Both the position numbers and the translations under genes were made by a program. DNA of 64,000 nucleotides from Spirochaetales bacterium (lineage in GTDB: Bacteria > Spirochaetota > Spirochaetia > Treponematales > UBA12059). The stretch covers positions 1 to 64,000 of the forward strand of contig JAFGNN010000065.1 in NCBI GenBank assembly GCA_016926955.1. The letters are read 5' to 3'. The notes beneath the pieces are model-generated. The model ran no database searches, was not told where the DNA came from, and worked only from the letters and a program-made list of their open reading frames with translations. Below, piece after piece: positions 18,514 through 28,394 of this stretch. How positions within the stretch are numbered: the first letter of the stretch is position 1; each line of letters begins with the position of its first letter.

Positions 18514-19584
18514 ATGCGTACCCACCTTTACAGGGCGGGGAACGGCTTCGAGCCGCGTGCCCGCCAACTCTTCGTTTCCATCGTTTTCGCGCTTCTCGTC
18601 ATCCTCGCCGCGTCCTGCGCAAAGTCGCCGGAGGCTCCGCGTCCCGAGGGCGACGCCGAGGGACCGCTCGTCGTCTACGCCTACGACAGCTTCGCCGCCG
18701 AGTGGGGACCCGGTCCGGCCCTCGCGGCGCTCTATGAGAAGCGCACGGGCCGCAAGCTCGAGCTCGTATCCAAGGGCGACGCCGGACAGGTGCTCGCGGC
18801 GGCGCTGCTCGAAAAGGGAGCGCCCGAGGCGGACGTCTACCTCGGCATCGACGACAGGCTGGCACCGCGGGCTTTCGAGGCCGGCGTCCTCGAGCCCTAC
18901 CGCCCCGAGGGAGCCGCCCGGGTGCCGGCCGAACTCGTGATGGATGCCGAATGGCGACTGACGCCCTACGACTGGGGCGCCTTCGCAATAATTTGGGACT
19001 CGGAAAAGCTGGCGACCCCTCCCGGGTCGCTCGCGGAGCTCGCCGCGCCGGAGTACGGGAAAAAGCTCATCCTAATGGACGCGCGCACGAGCACTCCGGG
19101 ACTCGGCTTCGCCGCCTGGACGCTCGGCGTCTACGGCGAAGGCCTCTCCGAATACTGGCGCGACCTGAAGGATTCCATCCTCACGGTGGCGCCCGGCTGG
19201 GACCTCGGCTATGGCTTGTTCACCTCGGGCGAGGCGCCCCTCGTGCTCTCCTACACGACGAGCCCCGCCTACCACGTCGAGTACGAGGGCACGGATCGCT
19301 ACAAGGCCCTCGTCTTCCCCGAAGGCCATCCGTGGCAGATCGAAGGCGCGGGTATCGCCAGGGGAACGCGCAGGCCTGCGGCGGCTCGCGCTTTCATCGA
19401 ACTGCTTCTCGACCCCGAGTTCCAGATCCTCGTCCCGACCACCCAGTGGATGTACCCGGTCGATCCTGCCACGCCGCTTCCGGCCAGCTTCGACGCGGCG
19501 CTGAAACCGGGCCGCGCCCCCGCGGTCGAACCCGATGACCTGGAAAAAGCCCTCGGCGCGATAGCGGCGGAACTGGCGTCCTGA
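18514..19584 (+). CDS. thiB: Thiamine ABC transporter substrate-binding protein
   Basis: LAASCAKSPEA lipobox; GPLVVYAYDSFAAEWGPGPALAALYEKRTG; start placed after the riboswitch. Confidence 0.92.
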   Translation: MRTHLYRAGNGFEPRARQLFVSIVFALLVILAASCAKSPEAPRPEGDAEGPLVVYAYDSFAAEWGPGPALAALYEKRTGRKLELVSKGDAGQVLAAALLEKGAPEADVYLGIDDRLAPRAFEAGVLEPYRPEGAARVPAELVMDAEWRLTPYDWGAFAIIWDSEKLATPPGSLAELAAPEYGKKLILMDARTSTPGLGFAAWTLGVYGEGLSEYWRDLKDSILTVAPGWDLGYGLFTSGEAPLVLSYTTSPAYHVEYEGTDRYKALVFPEGHPWQIEGAGIARGTRRPAAARAFIELLLDPEFQILVPTTQWMYPVDPATPLPASFDAALKPGRAPAVEPDDLEKALGAIAAELAS

Positions 19585-21218
19585 TGGACGCCCCGCGGGC
19601 GTCCCGCCCGGCGAACGTCCTCCTCGCGGCGGGCGGCATACTGGCGGCGGCGCTCGCGCTCGCCCTCTTCCTCGTTCCCCTGCCCGGCGCTTTCGGTCCC
19701 CTGTTCGGATCCGGAGCCAAGGCCCTGATCCGGACCCTGAACGACTCGCGCACCTGGTCGAGCCTCCGCTTCGCCCTGCTCGAGTCGCTCGCGAGCTCGG
19801 TCCTCGCCCTCGCGCTCGGGCTCCCGGCCGCCTGGCTCGTGGCGCGGCGGGAATTCCGCGGGCGCAGGTTCCTTTCCTCGCTCGGCGCGGTGCCCTTCGC
19901 GGTGCCGCCCCTCCTCGTCGCGCTGGGCTTTGTCATGTTCTGGGGACGCTCAGGCGCGGTCAACGCCTTTCTCGTCCGCGTCCTCGGCCTCGACGAGCCG
20001 CCGGTCTCCTTCCTGTACTCCATCCATGGCGTCGTGCTGGCCCACGCGGTGTACAACTTCCCCATCGTCATGCGCATGGCCGGGGACCTCTGGGCCCGGC
20101 TCCCCGACGAGCAGGCTGACGCCGCCCGATCGCTCGGAGCGGGGGAAGGCCGGATACTCCTCGGCGTCACGCTGCCGCAGCTCGCTCCGGCGCTCGCCTC
20201 GGCCACGAGCCTCGTGTTTCTCTACTCGTTCTCGAGCTTCGTCATCGTGCTCGTGTTCGGCGCGATGGCAGGCTCCACGCTCGAGGTGGAGATCTACCGC
20301 GCGGCGCGGATCGAGGTCGACCAGGGCAGGGCCGCCTCGCTCGCCCTGGTCGGCACCGCGGCGGCCCTGCTGCTCGTAGGCGTCTACGCAGCGATGGAGG
20401 CCCGTCATGCCAGCCCGGGCCAGTCCCAGGGCCTCCGGAATCCGCGAAAGCCCCTCCGGGGCCGTCTCGAACGGGTTGCCGCCCTCGCCTACGGCACCGT
20501 CGCCTCGATACTCGTCGGAGGACCCGCCGTCTCCGTGCTCGCCGCGTCCTTCATCGAACGGCGCGGCTTCTCGGGCACCTTCGGGTTCGGCCTCGGCAAC
20601 TACCGCAGGCTCTTCGAATCAGGCGCCCTCGGCTCCCTCGGTGTGACCCTGGTCCTCGCCCTCACGACGGCTTTCATCGCGGCTGCGGCGGGCACGGCAG
20701 CCGCCTGGGGCCTGCGGCGTCTGGGCGCCCGGGGACCGAAGCTCACCTTCGCCTACCTGCCGCTCGCAGTCTCGCCCGCCGTGATCGCGCTCGGCTGGAC
20801 GAGAGTCGTCCCGGGACGCGGCGGGGCTTCCCTCCTTGCCGTCGCCCTCATCCAGGCGGCTGGAGCCTGGCCACTCGCATGGCGCTCGGCGCACGCGGCC
20901 TTCTCCAAGATCCAGGGGAACGTCCTCGACGCTGCCGCGACGCTCGGCTCGTCGACAGCGGATCGCGCGCGGCGGGTTGACCTCCCTCTCGCGGCCCGGG
21001 GCATAGCGAGCGGCGCCGCCTTCGCTTTTGCCCTCTCGGTCGGGGACGCCGGGAGCCTCATCCTCGCCTCGCCCGGCGGAGCGCCGCCGCTCGCCCTGCT
21101 CATGTACCGGCTCGCAGGCTCGTACCGCTTCAACGAAGCCTGCGCCGCCGGAGTCCTCATGGCGCTGCTCGGCTCGCTCGCCTTCGCCATCCGCGAGGAG
21201 GCCTCCGATGCGCTGTGA
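19584..21218 (+). CDS. thiP: Thiamine ABC transporter permease (fused two-domain)
   Basis: Two permease halves of the binding-protein-dependent transport type; overlaps the thiB stop. Confidence 0.92.
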   Translation: MDAPRASRPANVLLAAGGILAAALALALFLVPLPGAFGPLFGSGAKALIRTLNDSRTWSSLRFALLESLASSVLALALGLPAAWLVARREFRGRRFLSSLGAVPFAVPPLLVALGFVMFWGRSGAVNAFLVRVLGLDEPPVSFLYSIHGVVLAHAVYNFPIVMRMAGDLWARLPDEQADAARSLGAGEGRILLGVTLPQLAPALASATSLVFLYSFSSFVIVLVFGAMAGSTLEVEIYRAARIEVDQGRAASLALVGTAAALLLVGVYAAMEARHASPGQSQGLRNPRKPLRGRLERVAALAYGTVASILVGGPAVSVLAASFIERRGFSGTFGFGLGNYRRLFESGALGSLGVTLVLALTTAFIAAAAGTAAAWGLRRLGARGPKLTFAYLPLAVSPAVIALGWTRVVPGRGGASLLAVALIQAAGAWPLAWRSAHAAFSKIQGNVLDAAATLGSSTADRARRVDLPLAARGIASGAAFAFALSVGDAGSLILASPGGAPPLALLMYRLAGSYRFNEACAAGVLMALLGSLAFAIREEASDAL

Positions 21219-22278
21219 GGCGCGTTCGCTCCGCAAGGACTGGCCTTCGCTCACCGTGATCTTCGATGCCGCCGTCGAGGACGGCCGGAGCCTCGCCATA
21301 CTCGGCCCGTCCGGTTGCGGCAAGAGCACGGCCCTGCGCTTGGTCGCGGGACTCGAGCGCCCCGACTCGGGGCGCCTCCTCCTCGGCGGAAGCGACGCGA
21401 CGGATAAACCGGCTCGCGAACGCGGACTGGGCGTCGTATTCCAGGATTTCGCCCTTTTCCCGCATCTCTCGGTTGTCGACAACGTCGCCTACGGCCTGGC
21501 CGTGCGCGGACTTTCCCGCGCGGATCGGAGGTCGAAGGCGGAAGCCCTCCTCGCCCGCCTCGGGCTCGAGGGTTTCGGTCGGCGCGAAGTGGCCTCGCTT
21601 TCGGGAGGGGAACGGCAACGCGTCGCGCTCGCCCGCGCGCTGGCTATCGATCCGGCAGCGGTGCTCCTCGACGAGCCGCTCTCGAGCCTGGACCCCGAGC
21701 TCCGGAAGCGGCTCCGCTCCGAGCTCCGCGACCTGCAGCGCCGCGAGGGCTTCACCATGCTGGCGGTCACGCACGACATCGAAGAGGCCTTCCTGCTCGG
21801 CGACGAGGTCGCGCTCATGGACGGAGGCCGCGTCGTGCAGCTCGGCGCTCCCGAAGCGCTCTGGCTCGCGCCGGCCGACGCCGGCGTGGCGCGCTTCCTG
21901 GGACGGGGGACGGTGCTGCCGGCGCTGGCCTTCGAGCCTGCCCCGGCGGGACTCGTCCACGCCCGGACGGCGCTTGGCGTCCTCGCCTGCCGGGAACCCG
22001 TCGCGCGGGACGAAGCGGCCAGGTACGGCGTGCTCGTCGCCGCCGACGCGCTCGTTCCCGTGCCCGCGACGGGGAGCGCCGACGGAAGCGCCGCCCTGCG
22101 CGGTCGCGTCGTCCGCGCGGACTTTGCGGGTTCGCTCACCAGGCTGGAACTGGAGACCGAAGGAGGCGCACGCTTCAGGGCGGAGCTGAAGGGCCGCGAC
22201 GCGTCGCCGGGAGAAACGCTCGCCTTCGCGGCGCAGCCCGACGCCTGCCTGCTCGTGCCGGAGCGGGCGGGAAGCTGA
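21208..22278 (+). CDS. thiQ: Thiamine ABC transporter ATP-binding protein
   Basis: LGPSGCGKSTALRLVAG ... LSGGERQRVALARALAIDPAAVLLDEPLSSLD. Confidence 0.93.
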   Translation: MRCEARSLRKDWPSLTVIFDAAVEDGRSLAILGPSGCGKSTALRLVAGLERPDSGRLLLGGSDATDKPARERGLGVVFQDFALFPHLSVVDNVAYGLAVRGLSRADRRSKAEALLARLGLEGFGRREVASLSGGERQRVALARALAIDPAAVLLDEPLSSLDPELRKRLRSELRDLQRREGFTMLAVTHDIEEAFLLGDEVALMDGGRVVQLGAPEALWLAPADAGVARFLGRGTVLPALAFEPAPAGLVHARTALGVLACREPVARDEAARYGVLVAADALVPVPATGSADGSAALRGRVVRADFAGSLTRLELETEGGARFRAELKGRDASPGETLAFAAQPDACLLVPERAGS

Positions 22279-22292
22279 ACGAGGAGGGCGGA

Positions 22293-22847
22293 ATGCTCGT
22301 CGAGATCGCGCGCGATGGCTCGGGCCGGATCGGCATCCTTGCGGGCGACATCACGGAATACTCAGGCGGCGGCATCGTCAACGCAGCCAACTCGGGACTG
22401 CTCGGCGGAGGCGGCATCGACGGCGCCATCCACCGCGCGGCCGGAACGGAGCTGTCCGACGAGTGCTGCGCGCTGCGCGCGACCTCGCTCCCCGGGGGAC
22501 TGCCAGCCGGCAAGGCCGTCTCCACCGGAGCCGGTCGCCTCCGCGTCCGCCGCGTCATCCATACGGTCGGCCCGGTCTGGCGGGGCGGAACCAGCGGCGA
22601 ACGGGAGACCCTCGCCTCGTGCTACCGGACGAGCCTCGAGCTCGCGCGGGACGAGGGGCTCGAATCGCTCGGCGTTCCGGCCGTCTCGACCGGAGCCTAC
22701 GGCTTCCCGCCCGCGGCCGCGCTCGAAATCGCCCTGCGCGAATGCCGCGCCTTCGCGATAGCCAACGCACTTCCCGCCCGCATCGACCTGGTCTTCTTCA
22801 CCCTCGCCGAGGCCCGGGCCGCCGCCGCCCTGGTCGCAGCTTCCTGA
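22293..22847 (+). CDS. Macrodomain protein (O-acetyl-ADP-ribose deacetylase-like)
   Basis: ILAGDITEYSGGGIVNAANSGLLGGGGIDGAIHRAAG ... GVPAVSTGAYGFP. Confidence 0.93.
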   Translation: MLVEIARDGSGRIGILAGDITEYSGGGIVNAANSGLLGGGGIDGAIHRAAGTELSDECCALRATSLPGGLPAGKAVSTGAGRLRVRRVIHTVGPVWRGGTSGERETLASCYRTSLELARDEGLESLGVPAVSTGAYGFPPAAALEIALRECRAFAIANALPARIDLVFFTLAEARAAAALVAAS

Positions 22848-22903
22848 ACGCCGCTTCAGCTATCGCCCTTTTTCACCCGATACACGGAAAAAAGATTGTG
22901 GCG

Positions 22904-22912
22904 TGCTATACT
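22904..22912 (+). promoter_or_regulatory. Extended -10 promoter TGCTATACT
   Basis: TGC-TATACT in a locally AT-richer region upstream of the lipoprotein gene. Confidence 0.5.
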
Positions 22913-22948
22913 ACGAGCGTCGGGTCAGAAAACCCGTCGGAGGATGTC

Positions 22949-23326
22949 ATGAAAAGGAAGTACCTGATCCCCCTCGCCCTGCTGGCCCTCGCGGTCGCGC
23001 TTCTGGCGGGCTGCGTGTTGCCGAGCTACCAGCTTTCGTGGACACTCGGTGAGCCAGTCTACAATTCGGTTGACGGTTACATAAGTGTCAACTATCAGCT
23101 CGAGAACGTTGGCTGGGAAGAGCTCTACGATGCCTTCGTCAAAATATCCATGAAGACGGAAGGAACTGTCGAAACCTACGAGGGATCCACACCCAACTTC
23201 GATCTTTCTGTCGGAGAGGAAGTGTTCGGGGTTTTGCGATTCTATTCTGGCACCGGCAAATCCTACACCGGATTTGATGCATGGGTTTCTGTCGCCGGGT
23301 GGAATGTCGAGGATGAGTCCTGGTAA
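22949..23326 (+). CDS. Small putative lipoprotein
   Basis: MKRKYLIPLALLALAVALLAGC lipobox; SD ggagg; own terminator downstream. Confidence 0.85.
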   Translation: MKRKYLIPLALLALAVALLAGCVLPSYQLSWTLGEPVYNSVDGYISVNYQLENVGWEELYDAFVKISMKTEGTVETYEGSTPNFDLSVGEEVFGVLRFYSGTGKSYTGFDAWVSVAGWNVEDESW

Positions 23327-23349
23327 GCGTTCACCGTAAAAGGATACAG

Positions 23350-23378
23350 GCGGAGCCTTCAAAGGCTCCGCTTTTTTT
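23350..23378 (+). terminator. Rho-independent terminator
   Basis: GCGGAGCCT-tcaa-AGGCTCCGC followed by TTTTTTT. Confidence 0.95.
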
Positions 23379-23410
23379 CACTTCTGTACGCGACTTGCCG
23401 ACTTCGGCGC

Positions 23411-23971
23411 TCAGTCCCGTCGCGCCAGCTTGAGCCGGGCGGCGACCTCGATGAGCTCGACCTCCTCCGCGGCGCCGAAGCGCTCGGTGTTGATGACGAG
23501 GTCGCAGAAGCGGTAGTCGTCGTTGTCGATGCCGTAGAGCTCCAGGTAGCGCGCATGGTCGCCCGCGTCCCGCGCCGCGGTGAACGCGAGCTTTTCCGCC
23601 GGGCTGCCGCCCTCGCGGAAATGGATGCGCTCTGCCCGAGTTTCCGTCGAGCCGTACAGGTAGACCTTGAGGTCGGCCTCCGGCACCACCCAGGCGGCGA
23701 GCCGCGAACCCACGACCGAGTCGCCCTCGCGGGCGAGCTCCGCCTGCCGCGCGTCGAGCGAGCGGTCCCAGCTGTCGTCGGTCTTGGCCAGTTCCAGCAC
23801 TTTCGCGAGCGCCTCGGTCTCGGGCAGCTCCGGGAAGCGCTCGCGCGCCATGTTGCGGAGCGTGTAGTTCACGAGGCGGAAGCCGAGGCGCTCGGCGAGC
23901 AGGCGGCTCACGGTGGAGTTGCCGCAGCCGGACTTGCCGGATATCGCGATGATAAAGGGCTTGGCCGCCAT
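23411..23971 (-). CDS. Cytidylate kinase-like P-loop kinase
   Basis: FIIAISGKSGCGNSTVSRLLAERLGFRLVNYTLRNMA. Confidence 0.8.
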   Translation of the reverse strand: MAAKPFIIAISGKSGCGNSTVSRLLAERLGFRLVNYTLRNMARERFPELPETEALAKVLELAKTDDSWDRSLDARQAELAREGDSVVGSRLAAWVVPEADLKVYLYGSTETRAERIHFREGGSPAEKLAFTAARDAGDHARYLELYGIDNDDYRFCDLVINTERFGAAEEVELIEVAARLKLARRD

Positions 23972-23976
23972 GTCGC

Positions 23977-24840
23977 TCACTCCACGTTCCGCGTCTGCTC
24001 GCGGATGTTCTCGATGGCGTCCTTGAGCTCCACGACCGCCGCCCCGACCGCGGCGACGGCGTTCTTGGAGCCGATGGTGTTGGCCTCGCGGTTCATCTCC
24101 TGGCAGAGGAAGTCGAGCTTCTTGCCGGAGGCCTTGTCTCCCATGGCGGCGCGGAAGGCCGCGATGTGGGAGCGCAGGCGCACGAGCTCCTCGTTGACGG
24201 TGTGCTTTGCCAGGTAGGCCGCCGTCTCCGCGAGCACGCGGTTCTCGTCCACGAGGTCGCCCATCACCTCGCGGAATTTCCGCAGGAGGTTTTCCCGCGT
24301 GCCGGCCTCGATGGAGGGCGCTTCGCGTTCCACCACGAGCGTCGCGGCTTCCATGCGCGCGAGCTGCCGCTCCATGTCGGCCCTCGTGGCCTCGCCTTCG
24401 CGGAGCCGCTCGCGGTCGTAGTCGGCGAGCAGGGCAGCCAGCTCCGGCTCGAGCGCGGTCCAGAGCGCGTCGGAATCGAGGTCGCGCTCGAAGGCGAGGA
24501 CGCCCTCGAAGCCGACCAGCGCGGAAAGGCGGGGCTCCTCGTCGATGCCGGCGGCCCGCGCGAGGGCGCGGAGGGCCTCGGCCGCCGCCGCCGCCGCGGA
24601 AGCGTCCACCGACACGGACGGGGGCGCGGAGAGTTCGCGCACCCGGATCGAAAGCTCGACCTTGCCGTGGACCACGAGCCCCGAGACGAGGGCGCGGATC
24701 TTCGGTTCGAGCGCGCCCAGGTAGGGCGGCATCAGCACCTGGAGGTCGAGGTAGCGGTTGTTGTAGCTCTTGATGGCGGCGCTGGCCCTGAGCGAAGGCG
24801 CCGCGATCTCCCGCCGGGCGAAGCCCGTCATGCTCTTCAT
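23977..24840 (-). CDS. yicC: YicC family endoribonuclease
   Basis: MKSMTGFARREI ... KSYNNRYLDLQVLMP ... GKKLDFLCQEMNREANTIGSKN. Confidence 0.95.
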   Translation of the reverse strand: MKSMTGFARREIAAPSLRASAAIKSYNNRYLDLQVLMPPYLGALEPKIRALVSGLVVHGKVELSIRVRELSAPPSVSVDASAAAAAAEALRALARAAGIDEEPRLSALVGFEGVLAFERDLDSDALWTALEPELAALLADYDRERLREGEATRADMERQLARMEAATLVVEREAPSIEAGTRENLLRKFREVMGDLVDENRVLAETAAYLAKHTVNEELVRLRSHIAAFRAAMGDKASGKKLDFLCQEMNREANTIGSKNAVAAVGAAVVELKDAIENIREQTRNVE

Positions 24841-26312
24841 GCCTTGCCGCCTTCCCGCGCCTTGAAGCGCTCGAATATCCTGCGTCCGACGACGAAGTTG
24901 TCGCCCGCGCCCATCGTGATGAAAAGGTCGCCGGGCTTGAGCGACGCGGCGATCGGATCGACCGCCTCGAGCGGCTCGTCGACGTAATTGACATTCGACC
25001 TGATCGCCGCCGTCCGCCCGAAAAGGGTCCTGCCGTCCACGTCGCCGTCGGGCGTCTCGCGGGCGCTCGCGTAGATCCGGTGCAGCCATACCTCGTCGGC
25101 GTCGGCGAGGCTTTCCGCGAATTCGTCCAGCAGGGCCTTGGTGCGCGAATAGGTGTGCGACATGAAGTCGACCACCAGGCGGCGCGCCGGATAGAATTCC
25201 TTGAGTCCGCGGAGCGTCGTGCGGATGGCGGTGGGATGGTGAGCGTAATCGTCCATGAACACGACGCCGCCGGCCTCGCCGAGGAATTCCGAGCGGCGCC
25301 GCGAGCCAGAGAAGGATTCCAGGGCCGGGCGGAGCGCCGGTAGAAGCGGGCGGGCGGCCGCCGGGGCTTCGGCGGCCGGAAGGCAGTCAAGGTCCGCCCG
25401 CACGAGCGCGGCGAGCGCGACGGCGGCGCAGGCGTCGAGCGCGAGGTGGCGCCCCGGCACGCGCAGGGCGAATTCGCCGTCGAAGGCCGCGAGCGAGAAA
25501 AAGGCGCGCTCGTCGGCCACGCAGTACCCTTCGATGCGCCAGGGCCCCTCGGCCGTGAATCCGTAGGGTACCAGGACGAGGTCGCTCCGCTCCGCGGCCG
25601 CGAGGGCGGCGACCTCGACGGCGCCGGGATCGTCCGCGCAGTACACGAGCGCGCCGCCCGCGGGCAGCGAGAGCGCGTACTCGACGAAGGCGTCGCGGAT
25701 CGATCCGTAGGTCGGGTAGTAGTCCTGGTGGTCGCTCTCGACGCTGGTCAGCACGATGCGACGCGGCGAGAACGAGAGGAAGTGACGGCGGTACTCGCAG
25801 GTCTCGGCGATGAAGTAGCGCTCGCCGCGTATCAACGTCGCGCGGTCTCCGAAGCTGCCCACCACCGAGCCGGCAAGGATGGTGGCCGGCAGTCCGAGCG
25901 CCTCGGCCGCGACGCCCGCGAGCGCGGTGGTCGTGGTCTTGCCGTGGACGCCGGCCACGCCGGAGCTGTCACGCTGCCCCGAGAAGTCCCCGAGGGCCTC
26001 GGTGTAGAGCAGGACGGGAAGACCGAGCCGGTCGGCCTCGACGAGCTCGGGGTGGGAATCGCGGCGGTAGGCCGACGAGTGGATCACGAGCTCGTGGTCC
26101 GGCCGGACGTTCGCGGCTGCGAACTCCCGGCAGCGGAGGCCGATGCGGGCGAGTATCTCGTCGGTGAAGAAGACCTCGGGGACGTCGGAGCCGGAAAGGA
26201 TGGCGCCGCGGCTCGAGAGGATCTCGGCGAAGGCGGCCATGCCCGTGCCCTTCGCGCCGACTAGGTGGATGCGGAGTCCGTTGAGCTCCGCGGGAAGCGC
26301 TGGTCGCGACAT
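24837..26312 (-). CDS. murC: UDP-N-acetylmuramate--L-alanine ligase (MurC family)
   Basis: IHLVGAKGTGMAAFAEIL ... GVHGKTTTTAL ... DDYAHHPTAIRTTL; start MSRPALPAEL. Confidence 0.88.
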   Translation of the reverse strand: MSRPALPAELNGLRIHLVGAKGTGMAAFAEILSSRGAILSGSDVPEVFFTDEILARIGLRCREFAAANVRPDHELVIHSSAYRRDSHPELVEADRLGLPVLLYTEALGDFSGQRDSSGVAGVHGKTTTTALAGVAAEALGLPATILAGSVVGSFGDRATLIRGERYFIAETCEYRRHFLSFSPRRIVLTSVESDHQDYYPTYGSIRDAFVEYALSLPAGGALVYCADDPGAVEVAALAAAERSDLVLVPYGFTAEGPWRIEGYCVADERAFFSLAAFDGEFALRVPGRHLALDACAAVALAALVRADLDCLPAAEAPAAARPLLPALRPALESFSGSRRRSEFLGEAGGVVFMDDYAHHPTAIRTTLRGLKEFYPARRLVVDFMSHTYSRTKALLDEFAESLADADEVWLHRIYASARETPDGDVDGRTLFGRTAAIRSNVNYVDEPLEAVDPIAASLKPGDLFITMGAGDNFVVGRRIFERFKAREGGKA

Positions 26313-26344
26313 GCCCCGCATGATACCGGCGGCGGGCCGGCCGG

Positions 26345-28354
26345 TCAACGCGCGGCGCCTTCCTGGGCTTTGTCGTCGCGGAAGGACAGGCTTACCAATG
26401 CTTTCCATTCCGCGCCCGGAGCGAGCCGGAGCCGCCATTCCAGGGCGACGGCCAGGCCTTGCCAACGCGCCTCTCCGTCGCTCCGGTCTTTGTATGGGGC
26501 GATGATGATACGGCACGGCTTGTCCGAGGCGAGGGTGAGCGGGTCAGCCAGATCGGGGCCTGCGAGCGTGGCCTTGAGCGCGTTCTGGTATGCCTGGGAT
26601 TCCTTCGCCCCGACCGCGAGCTCCCGCTCGACGCCGTCGGCTTCCCTGGCGAGCACCGTGAGCGCGTGTCCGTCGGGGACGTACGATGGGACGAAGTGGA
26701 AGGCGCTCAGGAACGTACGATCGATCGGCTCTTCCGAGAGGTTGCGGAAAAGATAGCGGACGCCGAGCTGGCTTTTCTTGAAGACGTAGGTTTTTTCCAA
26801 GGAGAAGGCCTGGCCGCCGCTCCGCCCGGACAGCGCTGCTTCCAGAAGGAAGCCCGCTTCATGGTTCGGACGCTTCGGCTCGAGGATCGAGTACCAGAAG
26901 GCGGCGAGGTTCGCGTCCGGGTCGAGCAGGCCCGAAGCGAGTGCCTCGGTCGAAACGGGAGATGCCGGAAGGGAGTCTACGAAGCAGCGTCGCCTGAGCG
27001 AGCCCTTTTCGGTCGCCGTGCCTCCATAGCCCGAGGCCAGGTTCCGCCGCGACTTGAAGTGGTCGAGCTCGAAGAGGACGCCCCCTCGGGCGTGTACGTA
27101 TGCGTTGTACGATTGCCCCTGGAAAAGCGTTTCCTTGACGCGGTCGCTGTCGATGTCCGCCTGTATGATGCCAGGCCTGAAGCTTCCCTTCTGGCGGGTG
27201 ATCTGCTCCGCCTCCAGCAGCGAAGCGTACGCGGCGCCGCGGATCGCCGGATCGGCGATGCCGCCGGAAGGGGCGGTCCAGTAGGCCTCCGCGCACTGGG
27301 AGCTCCAAAGCTCCTCCTGCGCGGTCTTCTTTCGCGCCTTGTCGCCGCGAAGTTGCGATACCAGCAGGTGTACGTACTGCATGCGCGCGTAGAGGAGCGA
27401 CGCCTCCTCGGTCCGGATCAGCGCCTGCCTGATGCCGCCCGGGCGCGGGTAGCCGTTGGCGCCTCCTCCGAGCCGCTTGCGGATGGCCTGGAGCTCGGCG
27501 AGCAACGCGTGCGAGGCGCCCGCGTCGAGGAAGCGGTCGCTGGCGGAACTGGGGAAGTATGCTCGTTCCAGCTGCCCCGTAGACTTGAGGTAGCGTCCGG
27601 GCAGAACGGTCTCCACCTCGGGCGCCAGGTGCGCGAGGGCCGAGAAGCTTCGCTCGAAGTACACGTCCGGCGATTCGAGGCCCGAGGCGAGCCAGAGTTC
27701 CTCAGCGCGCTCGCCGGGCAACATGAGGCCCAGGAAAGACGCGTCCGGTTGCTTCGACCGCAGGCTTTGAAGCGATTCCGCGTAACCGCCGACCGTGGCG
27801 AAGGACGCCACGCAGTCGTGGATCGGGAAAACGACGATGTCGCGCCCCTGGTCCTCCGTGGTGACCGGGCCATCGAAAATTTCGCCCGAAAGGCCGGCGG
27901 CCTGGAAGGCGCGGTCGAGCAGGAAGGTGTAATCCATGCCGCTGGTCTTGAGCGAACTCGCGACGGACGGTTCCCACGCGTATTCGGCCAGCCAGCAGCC
28001 CCGCGGCCTCCGGCCGAAGCTCTTGCGTATCAGGACGGTGAGGGCTTCGACCTGGCCGATCCGGTCGGGACCGGGCACCCAGGCCAGAATCGGCTCGAAA
28101 TAGGCTCCGCCTACCAGCTCGACCTGCTTCCGGCTCGCCATTTCCGCCAGAAGCATGATGAATTCGGGATGCCTGCGTTCCAGCCAGACCAGAAGGCTGC
28201 CGCTGTAATGGAGGGTCGCCTGAAGCTCCGGGAAGCGGTACAGAACCGAAAGGAAGGGCCTATAGCTCTTCTGGTACGTCGACTCGAGCACGGTCTCCGA
28301 GCTGCCGGGGGGAAGGTGGTTATAAGAGCCAACGAGTAGCTGGATTTTCTTCAT
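26345..28354 (-). CDS. Glycoside hydrolase family 57 alpha-amylase/4-alpha-glucanotransferase-like
   Basis: LLVGSYNHLPPGSSE ... VELVGGAYFEPILAWVPGPDRIGQVE ... GCWLAEYAWEPSV; C-terminal DUF1926-like region. Confidence 0.85.
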   Translation of the reverse strand: MKKIQLLVGSYNHLPPGSSETVLESTYQKSYRPFLSVLYRFPELQATLHYSGSLLVWLERRHPEFIMLLAEMASRKQVELVGGAYFEPILAWVPGPDRIGQVEALTVLIRKSFGRRPRGCWLAEYAWEPSVASSLKTSGMDYTFLLDRAFQAAGLSGEIFDGPVTTEDQGRDIVVFPIHDCVASFATVGGYAESLQSLRSKQPDASFLGLMLPGERAEELWLASGLESPDVYFERSFSALAHLAPEVETVLPGRYLKSTGQLERAYFPSSASDRFLDAGASHALLAELQAIRKRLGGGANGYPRPGGIRQALIRTEEASLLYARMQYVHLLVSQLRGDKARKKTAQEELWSSQCAEAYWTAPSGGIADPAIRGAAYASLLEAEQITRQKGSFRPGIIQADIDSDRVKETLFQGQSYNAYVHARGGVLFELDHFKSRRNLASGYGGTATEKGSLRRRCFVDSLPASPVSTEALASGLLDPDANLAAFWYSILEPKRPNHEAGFLLEAALSGRSGGQAFSLEKTYVFKKSQLGVRYLFRNLSEEPIDRTFLSAFHFVPSYVPDGHALTVLAREADGVERELAVGAKESQAYQNALKATLAGPDLADPLTLASDKPCRIIIAPYKDRSDGEARWQGLAVALEWRLRLAPGAEWKALVSLSFRDDKAQEGAAR

Positions 28355-28394
28355 GCGGCGGTCGGTCCCTTTCGGTCTTGCGCTGGATTATAGA

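Noticed and set aside
26459-28339. 626-aa plus-strand ORF
   Set aside because: Antisense to the GH57 gene, which has clear family motifs.
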